NCBI GenBank assembly: GCA_946534785.1
Contig: CAMNCY010000004.1
Location: forward strand, 1-39,765
From: an uncultured Lachnospiraceae bacterium
GTDB taxonomy: Bacteria > Bacillota > Clostridia > Lachnospirales > Lachnospiraceae
Reading direction: 5' to 3'
DNA length: 39,765 nucleotides
Positions 8,693-15,994 of the stretch are shown in pieces (position 1 is the first letter of the stretch; every line of letters starts with the position of its first letter). The position numbers and the translations under genes are program-made. The notes under the pieces were generated by a model, which was not told where the DNA came from, ran no database searches, and worked only from the letters and a program-made list of their open reading frames with translations.

Positions 8693-9499
8693 ATGGCGTA
8701 CAGCACATTTATACATAACGGACGAAAACTGGAGTACCTTACTGCCGGCGAGGGACAGCCGGTAGTCTTTCTGCACGGACTTGGCGGTTCGATCCTCCAG
8801 ATGACGTCCGCCTTCGACCTGCCGGAGGGGGTCCGCGGGATCTATCTGAACCAGCAGGGACACGGTGAGAGTGATTTTGACCCGGAGCACTTTGATTTTG
8901 ATACCATGGGAGATGACACAGCGGCGCTGCTTGCCCGTCTTGGCGTAAAAAAAGCCGTTTTCGCGGGAATCTCCATGGGCGCCGCGGTCTCTCTCAACAT
9001 TGCGGTCCGCTATCCGCAGCTTGTGGAAAAACTTTTCCTTGTCAGGAATGCCTGGACGGATCAGCCGATGTCGCAGGCTGTGCAGACGGCATACCGGGAT
9101 CTCGGGCTTGCCCTGAAGGAAAAAGACGAAGAGCTGTTCTGGAATTCCGAAGGCGGAAAGATCGTAAAGGGCCTTGGCTCCGCCTATTCCGAGGGGGCCT
9201 TTTCGGGTCCCTTTAAAGAGACGCCGCAGCTTACAAACTGGCAGAAGTTCCTGCTCCTGCCTCCCTCTGCGCCGGTACGGAGCGTCTCCGAGATCGAAGC
9301 ACTGAAGGTCCCGGCCGTTGTCATTGCCTGCCGGGGCGACTTCTGCCATCCTTTTGAGATGGGAGAGTATATGAAGGAGCACCTTGACGGAGCGGTGCTG
9401 TACGAGATCCCCGGAAAAGATGTCGACGCGGCGGAGCATAAGAGACTTTCGAACAGGTACTTCAGGGAATTTCTGGCCGGAAGTGAGAGACCGGAATGA
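8693..9499 (+). CDS. Alpha/beta hydrolase
   Basis: A 268-residue alpha/beta hydrolase. Oxyanion region FLHGLGG (26-32), nucleophile elbow GISMG with S94 (92-96), probable acid D216 in CRGDFCHP, and candidate histidine H249 near the C-terminus (AAEHKR). The frame could begin at a GTG at 8678 that overlaps the previous stop. The ATG at 8693 has AGAGGAGAAGGG directly in front and begins the natural first strand (MAYSTFIHNGRKL), so I prefer it. It lies in the same transcript as the epimerase and oxidoreductase and may hydrolyse an ester or lactone made or used by them; that link is inference from position. Confidence 0.88.
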   Translation: MAYSTFIHNGRKLEYLTAGEGQPVVFLHGLGGSILQMTSAFDLPEGVRGIYLNQQGHGESDFDPEHFDFDTMGDDTAALLARLGVKKAVFAGISMGAAVSLNIAVRYPQLVEKLFLVRNAWTDQPMSQAVQTAYRDLGLALKEKDEELFWNSEGGKIVKGLGSAYSEGAFSGPFKETPQLTNWQKFLLLPPSAPVRSVSEIEALKVPAVVIACRGDFCHPFEMGEYMKEHLDGAVLYEIPGKDVDAAEHKRLSNRYFREFLAGSERPE

Positions 9500-10107
9500 A
9501 AAAGAACGGACGGCTTTTTTCAGAGCTGCAGCTCCACGTCGGAATACGGATGATCAAGACGGCCCTTGCGGTCTTTGTCTGTGCGGTCTTCGGGTGGCTC
9601 AGGGACAGTGATCCGGTCAATGCCATGATCGCGGCCCTGATCTGCATGGACAAGGATCTGCACGGCACCAGGAGCAAGGCTTCCAACAGGATCATCGCCA
9701 CGCTGATCGGAGGGTGCGTCGGGCTGATCTTCCTGGGTCTTGCCGAGCTTCTGCATATCCGGAGTATTCCGCTTCTGTATTATCTCATGATGTCCGTCAT
9801 GCTTTTCCCGATCTTTCTGCTTACGATCAACCTGAAGGTCAGGGATTCCGCGGCTCTTGGCTGTGTCATCCTGATCATTATGGCGGTCAATCATGAGCCG
9901 GGGACTGCTGCTGTCGTATATGCCCTGAACAGGCTTGTCGATACACTGTTCGGTATCATCGTTACCTTATTCATAAATCTCTTGATCGCGCCGCCCGAGG
10001 ATGTGAAGGAACTGGATGAAGAGTTTTCTTCCATAGCTTCTTCTGCCGCAGAATCGGATGAGATGAAGGATCTGGTGCAGGAAATGCTGAATGAAAAGGA
10101 AGAGTGA
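9496..10107 (+). CDS. FUSC/aromatic acid exporter family membrane protein
   Basis: A 203-residue membrane protein with about five or six hydrophobic segments and a charged cytoplasmic C-terminus (about 160-203). The N-terminal half (IKTALAVFVCAVFGWL, then ALICMDKDLHGTRSKASNR, then IATLIGGCVG) is the pattern of FUSC-type/ArAE_1 transporters, where a conserved R/N-rich loop precedes the next span. Such proteins export small organic anions, including aromatic acids, although most short Bacillota members have no assigned substrate. The start overlaps the hydrolase stop by 4 bp. The gene is last in the operon; two hairpins and a T tract follow. Confidence 0.82.
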   Translation: MKKNGRLFSELQLHVGIRMIKTALAVFVCAVFGWLRDSDPVNAMIAALICMDKDLHGTRSKASNRIIATLIGGCVGLIFLGLAELLHIRSIPLLYYLMMSVMLFPIFLLTINLKVRDSAALGCVILIIMAVNHEPGTAAVVYALNRLVDTLFGIIVTLFINLLIAPPEDVKELDEEFSSIASSAAESDEMKDLVQEMLNEKEE

Positions 10108-10128
10108 AAACAGAATACGCATACAGTG

Positions 10129-10190
10129 AGCGGGTGATCAGACGATCGCCCGCTTTGCATTCTGCGCCGCTTTGAAGCGGCGTTTTTTTT
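10129..10190 (+). terminator. Tandem hairpins ending in an intrinsic terminator
   Basis: The first hairpin (10129-10154) has an 11-bp stem with one G-T pair and a 4-nt loop. The second (10165-10182) is CGCCGCTT-TG-AAGCGGCG, a perfect 8-bp GC-rich stem, and is followed at once by eight T residues (10183-10190). The second is a textbook Rho-independent terminator for the plus-strand operon ending at 10107. Confidence 0.92.
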
Positions 10191-10214
10191 GTGAAGAATC
10201 TGTGAAGCCGGAAA

Positions 10215-10267
10215 TTTTAGGAATTCTTTAAGGTTCATTTTAGGTTGCCACCGTATCCTCTTAACTA
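10215..10267 (+). promoter_or_regulatory. Three TTT(T/A)AGG direct repeats and candidate promoter of the polyphosphate operon
   Basis: TTTTAGG (10215-10221), TTTAAGG (10227-10233) and TTTTAGG (10238-10244) begin 12 and 11 bp apart, about one helical turn. This spacing is what OmpR/PhoB-class response regulators bind as tandem dimers. A possible -10, TAACTA (10262-10267), lies 17 bp beyond the last repeat, which would then overlap the -35 position as in activator-dependent promoters. The repeats are seen; the regulator class is inference. Confidence 0.5.
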
Positions 10268-10311
10268 CAGTGATGCGGAAAACAGTTCCGCACACGCAAG
10301 GAGAGAGAATT

Positions 10312-10989
10312 ATGAAAGGAAGACATGAGGTCAAGCACTATATCAGCCTTGCAGACTATTACGAACTGCGGGCAAGGCTGCGGGCCGTCCTTCGTCCCGA
10401 TCCCCATGCCGGGGCCGACGGGCAGTACCTGATCCGGAGCCTGTATTTTGACAATGCGGATGACAGGGCACTGCAGGAGAAGCTGGACGGCATCAAAAAC
10501 AGGGACAAGTACCGGATCCGGTATTACAACCGCGATACGAGCTTCATCCAGCTGGAAAAGAAAAGCAAACGGGAAAACCTGTGCGTCAAGAAATCGGCAC
10601 CGGTCACCGCCGGGGAAGCGCAGGCGATCGTGGACGGAGATATCGAATGGATGGAAGAAAGCGACCATGAGCTTATCAGGGAGCTGCACCGGGCCATGAT
10701 GGAAGACGGCATGAAGCCCCGGACCATCGTGGATTACCAGAGAGACCCGTTCATCTACGATCCGGGAAATGTGAGGATCACGCTGGATCACGATATCCGG
10801 ACGGGAATATCCGGAACGGATTTCCTGGATCCGGATTGCATTACGATCCCCATCGCGGAAGATGTCATCATCCTGGAAGTCAAATGGGACAACTTCCTGC
10901 CGGACATCGTACGGGACGTGGTACAGGTACCGAACCGGAGGGCGTCTGCTTTTTCCAAATACGCGGCATGTCGTGTGTATGATTTCTGA
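10312..10989 (+). CDS. VTC-domain polyphosphate polymerase
   Basis: A 225-residue protein that is essentially one VTC domain, the tunnel-shaped triphosphate-tunnel-metalloenzyme-like fold that in yeast Vtc4 makes polyphosphate from ATP. The basic tunnel residues recur in order: RHEVKHY (4-10), IRSLYFDN (41-48), KYRIRYYN (66-73), LEKKSKR (81-87), VRITLDHDIR (154-163), ILEVKWD (187-193, with the likely catalytic or metal Glu E189) and SKYAACR (215-221). Bacterial relatives of this size are commonly annotated as polyphosphate polymerases. An in-frame ATG exists at 10270, but the ATG at 10312 follows AAGGAGAGAG and starts where the family starts. First gene of a three-gene operon with DUF4956 and a beta-helix protein. 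No transmembrane segment. Confidence 0.88.
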   Translation: MKGRHEVKHYISLADYYELRARLRAVLRPDPHAGADGQYLIRSLYFDNADDRALQEKLDGIKNRDKYRIRYYNRDTSFIQLEKKSKRENLCVKKSAPVTAGEAQAIVDGDIEWMEESDHELIRELHRAMMEDGMKPRTIVDYQRDPFIYDPGNVRITLDHDIRTGISGTDFLDPDCITIPIAEDVIILEVKWDNFLPDIVRDVVQVPNRRASAFSKYAACRVYDF

Positions 10990-11006
10990 TTAACGAATGT
11001 AAGATC

Positions 11007-11025
11007 CCCGGCCGGTGCGGCCGGG
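11007..11025 (+). other. Intercistronic GC-rich hairpin
   Basis: CCCGGCCG-GTG-CGGCCGGG is a perfect 8-bp stem with a 3-nt loop between the VTC and DUF4956 genes. No T run follows directly (GAGGCAATG comes first, then five T residues), so it is probably an mRNA stability or partial-attenuation element rather than a full terminator. The ribosome site of the next gene (AGGAGGT) lies about 25 nt downstream. Confidence 0.6.
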
Positions 11026-11059
11026 AGGCAATGTTTTTACGAACCATAGGAGGTCAGTT

Positions 11060-11725
11060 ATGAGCTTTAATGATATTTTCAAATCCAGTTTCCTGCAGAA
11101 TGTAACGGCAGTCAGCATGCTTGACATGGTCGTGGCGCTTCTTCTTGCGTTCTGCGTCGGCGTATTCATTTTCTTCATATATAAAAAGACGTATCAGGGC
11201 GTCATGTATTCCGCCAGCTTCGGCGTCACACTCGTTGCCCTGACCATGATCACCACACTGGTCATCCTGGCCGTCACATCCAATGTCGTTCTTTCCCTCG
11301 GTATGGTGGGTGCGCTTTCCATCGTGCGTTTCAGGACCGCGATCAAGGATCCTCTGGATATCGCCTACCTTTTCTGGTCTCTGACAGCCGGTATCGTCCT
11401 TGCGGCGGGCATGATCCCGCTGGCAGTCTTCGGCAGCATCTTCATCGGCGCCGTACTCGTCCTGTTTACGAACCGCAAGACGTACACAAGACCTTATATC
11501 GCCGTGATCAGCTGCAGCCCCGCGGCGGAAAGCGATGTTCATGGCATTCTTAAGAGCAATGCGGAAAAATGCGTCTTAAAGAGCAAGACGGTAAGAAAGA
11601 ACCTGACCGAGCTGACCTATGAGATCCGGCTCAAGAGCGATGATACTTCTTTCATCAATGACGTTTCGGACATCGTGGATGTGGAAAGCGCCGTACTTGT
11701 TACCTATAACGGCGAGTACATGTGA
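11060..11725 (+). CDS. DUF4956 domain-containing membrane protein
   Basis: A 221-residue membrane protein with hydrophobic segments at about 20-40, 52-80 and 103-138 and a cytoplasmic alpha/beta C-terminal domain (145-221). The central block GALSIVRFRTAIKDPLDIAY (84-103) is the hallmark of DUF4956. The function of this family is unestablished. It is repeatedly found next to VTC-domain polymerases and CotH or Cthe_2159 proteins, so a role as a membrane partner in moving or anchoring polyphosphate is a reasonable guess. The ATG at 11060 is preceded by TAGGAGGTCAG and was chosen over an upstream ATG at 11015. The next gene follows after 27 bp. Confidence 0.88.
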   Translation: MSFNDIFKSSFLQNVTAVSMLDMVVALLLAFCVGVFIFFIYKKTYQGVMYSASFGVTLVALTMITTLVILAVTSNVVLSLGMVGALSIVRFRTAIKDPLDIAYLFWSLTAGIVLAAGMIPLAVFGSIFIGAVLVLFTNRKTYTRPYIAVISCSPAAESDVHGILKSNAEKCVLKSKTVRKNLTELTYEIRLKSDDTSFINDVSDIVDVESAVLVTYNGEYM

Positions 11726-11752
11726 GGCGCCGGATCATAAGAGGTGTAGAGC

Positions 11753-13768
11753 ATGAGCAAAAGCAGATTTACGGATGTACTCTGTATTGTGATCATCCTT
11801 TGCATGGTCCTTGGGACTGTCCTGTTCATGAACGCGGACAAGCTGGGCGTGCAGGCGGTCGAAACGGATGAATCGGCCAATCGGAATGCGACCTTTACCG
11901 ACCGTGACCTGGACGGCACCTGGGACGAGGAGACAGCGGAATATATTGATCTTTCGGACATTGAGGGCCTTGCGCTAGCCAATGCCTATGAGCTGGACGG
12001 CGACCTGTACCTGATCTCCAAGGGAACGTATGTCTTAAGCGGCAGCCTCGAAGAAGGAAAGCGGATCATTGTGGATGCGGATGCCGCCAAGATCCAGATC
12101 GTGCTGGACGGCGTTACGGTCACGACTGAAGACAGGGCCGGCATTTATGTCAAAGACGCGGATAAGGTCTTCCTGACCCTGGCGGAAGGAACACAGAACA
12201 CGATTACGGTCACGGGAGAGCTCAACGAGGAAGATACGGCAGCAGATATCGACGCGGCCCTTTTCTCCCAGGATGACCTCACCATCAACGGGAGCGGCGC
12301 GCTGACCGTCACGGCACCTTCCACCGGCGGCATCAAGAGCAAGGACGACCTTGTCATCACCGGCGGCACCATCAGCGTGACAGCGGGCGGAAACGGCATC
12401 ACCGGCAGGGACTCCGTCAGGATCGCAGACGGCATCCTCACGATCGACGCAGGTAATGACGGAATCAAGACGACCAATGACACAGATCCCGAAAATAAGG
12501 GATATATCCTGATCACCGGCGGCGAGTTCCATATCACGGCGGAGCATGACGGCATCCAGGCCCAGACAGAGCTTACTGTTGAAGGCGGAGACTTTGACAT
12601 TACGACCGGCGGCGGAAGTGAGAATGCAGAAGCCCATCAGGGTGAAATGCCCGGCGGCATGGGCGGCATGGGTGGCATGGGCGGCTTTGGAGGCGGCATG
12701 GGCCGCGGAGGAATGGGCCGTGGCAGCATGAGCGGCGAAATGCCGGAGCTTCCGGAAGGGTTTGACGGCGAAATGCCGGAGCCTCCGGAAGGGTTTGACG
12801 GCGAAATGCCAGAGCCACCAGAGACAGATGCGGCAGGTGATGCCGCTGCGGAAAACGCTTCCGGCGAAGAGGAGACAGCTTCCGACAGCAGCAAGGGCCT
12901 GAAAGCAGGTGTTTCCATTACGGTCAGCGGCGGCACCTTTACGCTGGACTGCTGTGATGATGCAATCCACAGCGACGGCTCCGTCACTATTCTGGACGGC
13001 AATATCACACTGCAGACGGGAGACGACGGCATCCATGCGGACAACACCGTTACCATCGATGGCGGTACGGTCATGATCGAAGGCAGCTATGAAGGCGTCG
13101 AAGGTTACTTCATCTATATGAATGGCGGCGATGTTTCCGTCAAGTCAGAGGACGACGGCTTTAACGCTTCAGCCAGCGGATCCGAGCTTGCGGTCCTGAA
13201 TATTACCGGCGGAACAGTCTATGTAAATGCGGACGGCGACGGTCTGGATTCCAACGGAGACCTGATCATTGACGGCGGACTGATCTATGTGGACGGCCCC
13301 ACGAACAGCGGGAACGGCGCCCTGGATTCCGGAACGGAAAGCGGCGGCGACATCGTTGTGAATGGCGGTACGATACTGGCGCTGGGAAGCTCCGGCATGG
13401 CGGAAACATTCTCCACGAATTCAACACAGTATTCCGTAAGCTTTACCTTCAGCGAGACCTTCGCAGAGGGAGATACGCTGACGATCCTGGATGAGGAAGG
13501 AAATACCGTAATGGAATACTCCGTCAACAAGAGCGGTAATTCGGTGATCTTCAGCTCTGCGGAGATTGAGGACGGAAAGACATATACCGCATCCTTCGGA
13601 GAACAGAGCCAGGAGGCGCAGGCGTCGATCGGAGAAGAGAGCAGCGGCTTCGGAATGGGCGGCCACGGCGGCGGAATGGGCGGCTTTGGCGGCGGAATGG
13701 GTCACGGCGGCATGGGCCTCGGCGGAATGAATGGCTTCGGCAGTGGAACACAGACAGAAGAAAACTGA
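11753..13768 (+). CDS. Secreted or membrane-tethered Cthe_2159-type carbohydrate-binding beta-helix protein
   Basis: A 671-residue exported protein. Residues 9-28 form a hydrophobic signal or anchor; no lipobox or sortase motif is visible. From about 50 to 290 and again from about 390 to 560 there are right-handed beta-helix turns of the form 'G-(hydrophobic)-x-I-x-G-G', as in ITGGTISVTAGGNGITG and VTIDGGTVMIEGSYEG. This is the Cthe_2159 (PF14262) pattern, a calcium-dependent cellulose/pectin-binding fold. The two blocks are separated by a Gly/Met-rich stretch and three GEMPEPPEGFD-like repeats. The last 120 residues hold an Ig-like strand region and a second Gly/Met/His-rich tail. Third gene of the VTC-DUF4956 operon, so the bound polymer may be made or modified by its partners; that is inference. 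Confidence 0.85.
   Translation: MSKSRFTDVLCIVIILCMVLGTVLFMNADKLGVQAVETDESANRNATFTDRDLDGTWDEETAEYIDLSDIEGLALANAYELDGDLYLISKGTYVLSGSLEEGKRIIVDADAAKIQIVLDGVTVTTEDRAGIYVKDADKVFLTLAEGTQNTITVTGELNEEDTAADIDAALFSQDDLTINGSGALTVTAPSTGGIKSKDDLVITGGTISVTAGGNGITGRDSVRIADGILTIDAGNDGIKTTNDTDPENKGYILITGGEFHITAEHDGIQAQTELTVEGGDFDITTGGGSENAEAHQGEMPGGMGGMGGMGGFGGGMGRGGMGRGSMSGEMPELPEGFDGEMPEPPEGFDGEMPEPPETDAAGDAAAENASGEEETASDSSKGLKAGVSITVSGGTFTLDCCDDAIHSDGSVTILDGNITLQTGDDGIHADNTVTIDGGTVMIEGSYEGVEGYFIYMNGGDVSVKSEDDGFNASASGSELAVLNITGGTVYVNADGDGLDSNGDLIIDGGLIYVDGPTNSGNGALDSGTESGGDIVVNGGTILALGSSGMAETFSTNSTQYSVSFTFSETFAEGDTLTILDEEGNTVMEYSVNKSGNSVIFSSAEIEDGKTYTASFGEQSQEAQASIGEESSGFGMGGHGGGMGGFGGGMGHGGMGLGGMNGFGSGTQTEEN
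12653..12730 (+). repeat. Gly/Met-rich minisatellite inside the beta-helix gene
   Basis: About eight imperfect copies of a GGCGGCATG-like 9-12-base unit encode GGMGGMGGMGGFGGGMGRGG-type sequence. The tract is in frame, so copy-number change by replication slippage in whole units would lengthen or shorten the protein without frameshift. Confidence 0.85.
12734..12823 (+). repeat. 33-bp tandem repeat (GEMPEPPEGFD), 2.7 copies
   Basis: Two full 33-bp units (12734-12766 and 12767-12799) and a partial third (12800-12823) encode GEMPELPEGFD, GEMPEPPEGFD and GEMPEPPE. The first two copies are nearly identical at the DNA level, while the third differs at several wobble bases (CCAGAGCCACCAGAG). An acidic, proline-rich spacer between the two beta-helix blocks. 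Confidence 0.9.
13646..13747 (+). repeat. C-terminal Gly/Met/His-rich repeat tract
   Basis: In-frame GGCGGAATG-type units encode GFGMGGHGGGMGGFGGGMGHGGMGL-like sequence near the C-terminus of the beta-helix protein. It echoes the internal tract at 12653-12730 but adds two histidines, which could bind metal. Confidence 0.8.
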
Positions 13769-13791
13769 TAAATACATGATCGGAAAGATCG

Positions 13792-13831
13792 CAGAAAGGA
13801 CAGATGGGCAGGAGCCTGTCTGTCCTTTCTG
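13792..13831 (+). terminator. Long hairpin after the polyphosphate operon, probable terminator
   Basis: A perfect 13-bp stem: CAGAAAGGACAGA (13792-13804) pairs with TCTGTCCTTTCTG (13819-13831), with a 14-nt loop that can itself form a 3-bp GGC/GCC stem. The right arm and following bases are pyrimidine-rich (CCTTTCTGTATTCT), but there is no long T run. The hairpin starts 24 bp after the stop codon of the beta-helix gene. Confidence 0.6.
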
Positions 13832-14188
13832 TATTCTGGGAGCCGCCGGGCGGGACTCATCCGCAGTTACGGACTTCATGCCGGTAAAGCCGGTCAAACA
13901 CCGGAATACTGGACATTCCTCCGAAATGAGCGTATCATATGCAGAGTTAATTGGAACTAACCTGCGGCCGGAATCAGGACCTTCCGAATGAGGTGACATG
14001 ATATTGCCAAGAACAGACTCTCCTGAACACAGATGTTGTATTCCGAAAGGAGAAAAGCGGCAAATATAGTATTTTTTCGTAGTCAAACAGCAAGTATTGC
14101 TGTATCCTATCAAATAGCGGACAATTGAATTTCAGAATGAACATTTCTCATGGTTTTATTAAGTAAATACAGAAGAGGATATGGAAGC
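13832..14188 (+). other. Gene-poor upstream region of the RND operon
   Basis: This stretch has no gene I can support with confidence. A 23-codon frame (13998-14069, ATGATATTGCC... to TAG) has a fair ribosome site, GAGGTG, 6 nt upstream and could be a leader peptide. Another short frame ends at 13991, just before it. No convincing sigma-A promoter was found, although AT-rich sequence around 14061-14075 includes TATAGT. The palindrome at 14087-14103 is listed separately. Confidence 0.4.
14087..14103. promoter_or_regulatory. Perfect palindrome, candidate operator for the RND pump
   Basis: ACAGCAA-GTA-TTGCTGT is a perfect 7-bp inverted repeat with a 3-nt centre, about 86 bp before the adaptor start. 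Its size and symmetry fit a dimeric repressor such as a TetR- or MarR-family protein. No such regulator gene is adjacent in the window, and no T run follows, so a terminator is unlikely. Confidence 0.4.
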
Positions 14189-15994
14189 ATGAACAGAGTT
14201 TTCCGTATACAGGGAATCATATTATCGGCTGCACTGGCGGCAGCAGCGCTTACGGGCTGCGCCGACGGGGCGGAGCTGGTAAAGACTGTCGCATCTGCAG
14301 AAGACACGGCAGTTTCAAAGGATGAAACAAGCGCTTCGGAAGCCGTGAAGGTCGAGACCATGAAACCGGAGCAGAAGACGGTGTCGGTCAGCTCGACATT
14401 CGTCGGGACCGTGGCTGCAGACAGCACAGTCTATGTCGTCCCCATGGTATCCGGCCTTGTCACCGAGAAGTATTTCGAGGTCGGTGATCACGTAAATGAG
14501 GGGGATCTTCTCTTTACGATCGACGATGCCTCGGCGCAGCTGAGCCTGTCCCAGGCAAATGCCGCCCTATCCAGCGCACGGGCAGGGCTTCAGGCAACGC
14601 AGGCAAGCTACACGGCACAGCAGGCAGCCAATGCGGCGGCGCATGACTCCGCTACCGAGTCGATGGGAAAACTCGAGACGGCCAGCCAGCAGATGCAGAC
14701 GGCAACGGATGCCGCTTATGCGCAGGCGACGCAGGCCGGACTTCAGGCACAGACAGCCTCCGCGGCCTACAGCACACTTCTGGACAATATTTCCGATGCA
14801 AAGGAAAAGAGGGATGATCTCATCGACTCCCGGGATTCCGCACAGGCGGCTGCGGATGCTGCGAAAAAGGCAGCAGAGGATCTGGGGAAACAGCTGGCGG
14901 AAGCCCAGGCTGCCGAGACTCCGGATATTGCAGCCATTGCGGAGCTTTCCGAACAGCTTAAAGCAGCACAGTCCTCTGTCGTTTCCGCCCAGACGTACTA
15001 TCAGCAGATGGCTTCTGCGGTCGAATCCGCGGACAGCAGCATCAAACAGCTCGAGAGCAATCTGACCAGTGCGGCCAATGCGGTGGAAAGCGCAGGCCTG
15101 TCTTATCAGATCGCAAAGGAAAATGCCGAAGATACACAGCGCCAGCAGCAGGATTTCGAACTGTATACCAAACCGGCTTCTACTACGGCGATCGGCTCAC
15201 AGCTTGTCGGTTCCGATGCACAGCTGGCAGCGGGAGGCGCCCAGGTCAGTGTCAGCAGGGCATCCGTTACCCAGGCGTCCGTCGGCGTGGAGAGCGCGCA
15301 GATGGCGCTGGATTATTACAGTATTACCAGCCCCGTGAGCGGTGTCATCACGGCCATCAACGTTTCCGAGCACAACATGGCATCGCCTTCGCAGCCGGCC
15401 TATACGATCGAAAGCGAGAACGACCGCAAGATCACTTTCTATGTGGCGGAGAAAACGGCGATGGGCATGCGCCTTGGAAATGACGCCATCCTGCACAGGG
15501 ACGGCGTTGAGATTCCGGCAAAGATCACGCTGATCACGGATACGATCGATTCGGCAACCGGTCTTTTCAGGGTCGAAGCCAGGCCGACGGATGCGGCTTC
15601 GGCTTCTCTTGTGAACGGCTCCCAGATCAGCATCGATACGGTGACGAGGCAGGCGCAGAACGCCCTGGCCGTTCCGATCACAGCCGTCTACTATGACGGT
15701 GAACAGGCCTTTGTCTATATTAACAACAAGGGAAGAGCACACAGGATGGATGTTACGACCGGCCTGTCCGACGATGAGATGATCGAGATCTCTTCAGGAC
15801 TTACACCGGATGATGAGGTCGTTACCAGCTGGAGCTCGCAGCTGAAGGAAGGCACCAGTATCACGACCCTTGACACCGCTGCGAAGGCTCTGCCGGCAGG
15901 GGACGTGAAGAAAGAGGGAGAAGTCATTGGCTTTGAGCCGATCCCCGCGGACGATCCCATTCGCAAAGCCGGGATGGCAGGAGAGGATCACTGA
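14189..15994 (+). CDS. RND efflux periplasmic adaptor (membrane fusion protein), lipoprotein
   Basis: A 601-residue HlyD/AcrA-type adaptor. The start at 14189 gives a lipoprotein signal, MNRVFRIQGIILSAALAAAA then LTGC with C24 as the lipid-modified cysteine; an upstream ATG at 14150 would put the signal too far in. Domains: a first barrel-sandwich half with VPMVSGLVTEKYFEVGDHVNEGDLLFTID (about 92-120), a long Ala/Gln/Ser-rich coiled-coil hairpin (about 125-375), then the second lipoyl half (SPVSGVITAINV), a beta-barrel and a membrane-proximal domain. It should link the RND permease to the exterior side of the membrane. The coiled coil is longer than usual for AcrA-like adaptors. The stop overlaps the permease start by 1 bp. 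Confidence 0.9.
   Translation: MNRVFRIQGIILSAALAAAALTGCADGAELVKTVASAEDTAVSKDETSASEAVKVETMKPEQKTVSVSSTFVGTVAADSTVYVVPMVSGLVTEKYFEVGDHVNEGDLLFTIDDASAQLSLSQANAALSSARAGLQATQASYTAQQAANAAAHDSATESMGKLETASQQMQTATDAAYAQATQAGLQAQTASAAYSTLLDNISDAKEKRDDLIDSRDSAQAAADAAKKAAEDLGKQLAEAQAAETPDIAAIAELSEQLKAAQSSVVSAQTYYQQMASAVESADSSIKQLESNLTSAANAVESAGLSYQIAKENAEDTQRQQQDFELYTKPASTTAIGSQLVGSDAQLAAGGAQVSVSRASVTQASVGVESAQMALDYYSITSPVSGVITAINVSEHNMASPSQPAYTIESENDRKITFYVAEKTAMGMRLGNDAILHRDGVEIPAKITLITDTIDSATGLFRVEARPTDAASASLVNGSQISIDTVTRQAQNALAVPITAVYYDGEQAFVYINNKGRAHRMDVTTGLSDDEMIEISSGLTPDDEVVTSWSSQLKEGTSITTLDTAAKALPAGDVKKEGEVIGFEPIPADDPIRKAGMAGEDH

Noticed and set aside
12653-12823. Short direct repeats considered as a CRISPR array
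   Set aside because: The repeats are in frame, contiguous without unique spacers and encode low-complexity protein; no cas genes are nearby.
13731-13991. 86-codon frame running out of the beta-helix gene end
   Set aside because: It starts inside the Gly/Met repeat in another frame, runs through the terminator hairpin at 13792-13831 and has no ribosome site.
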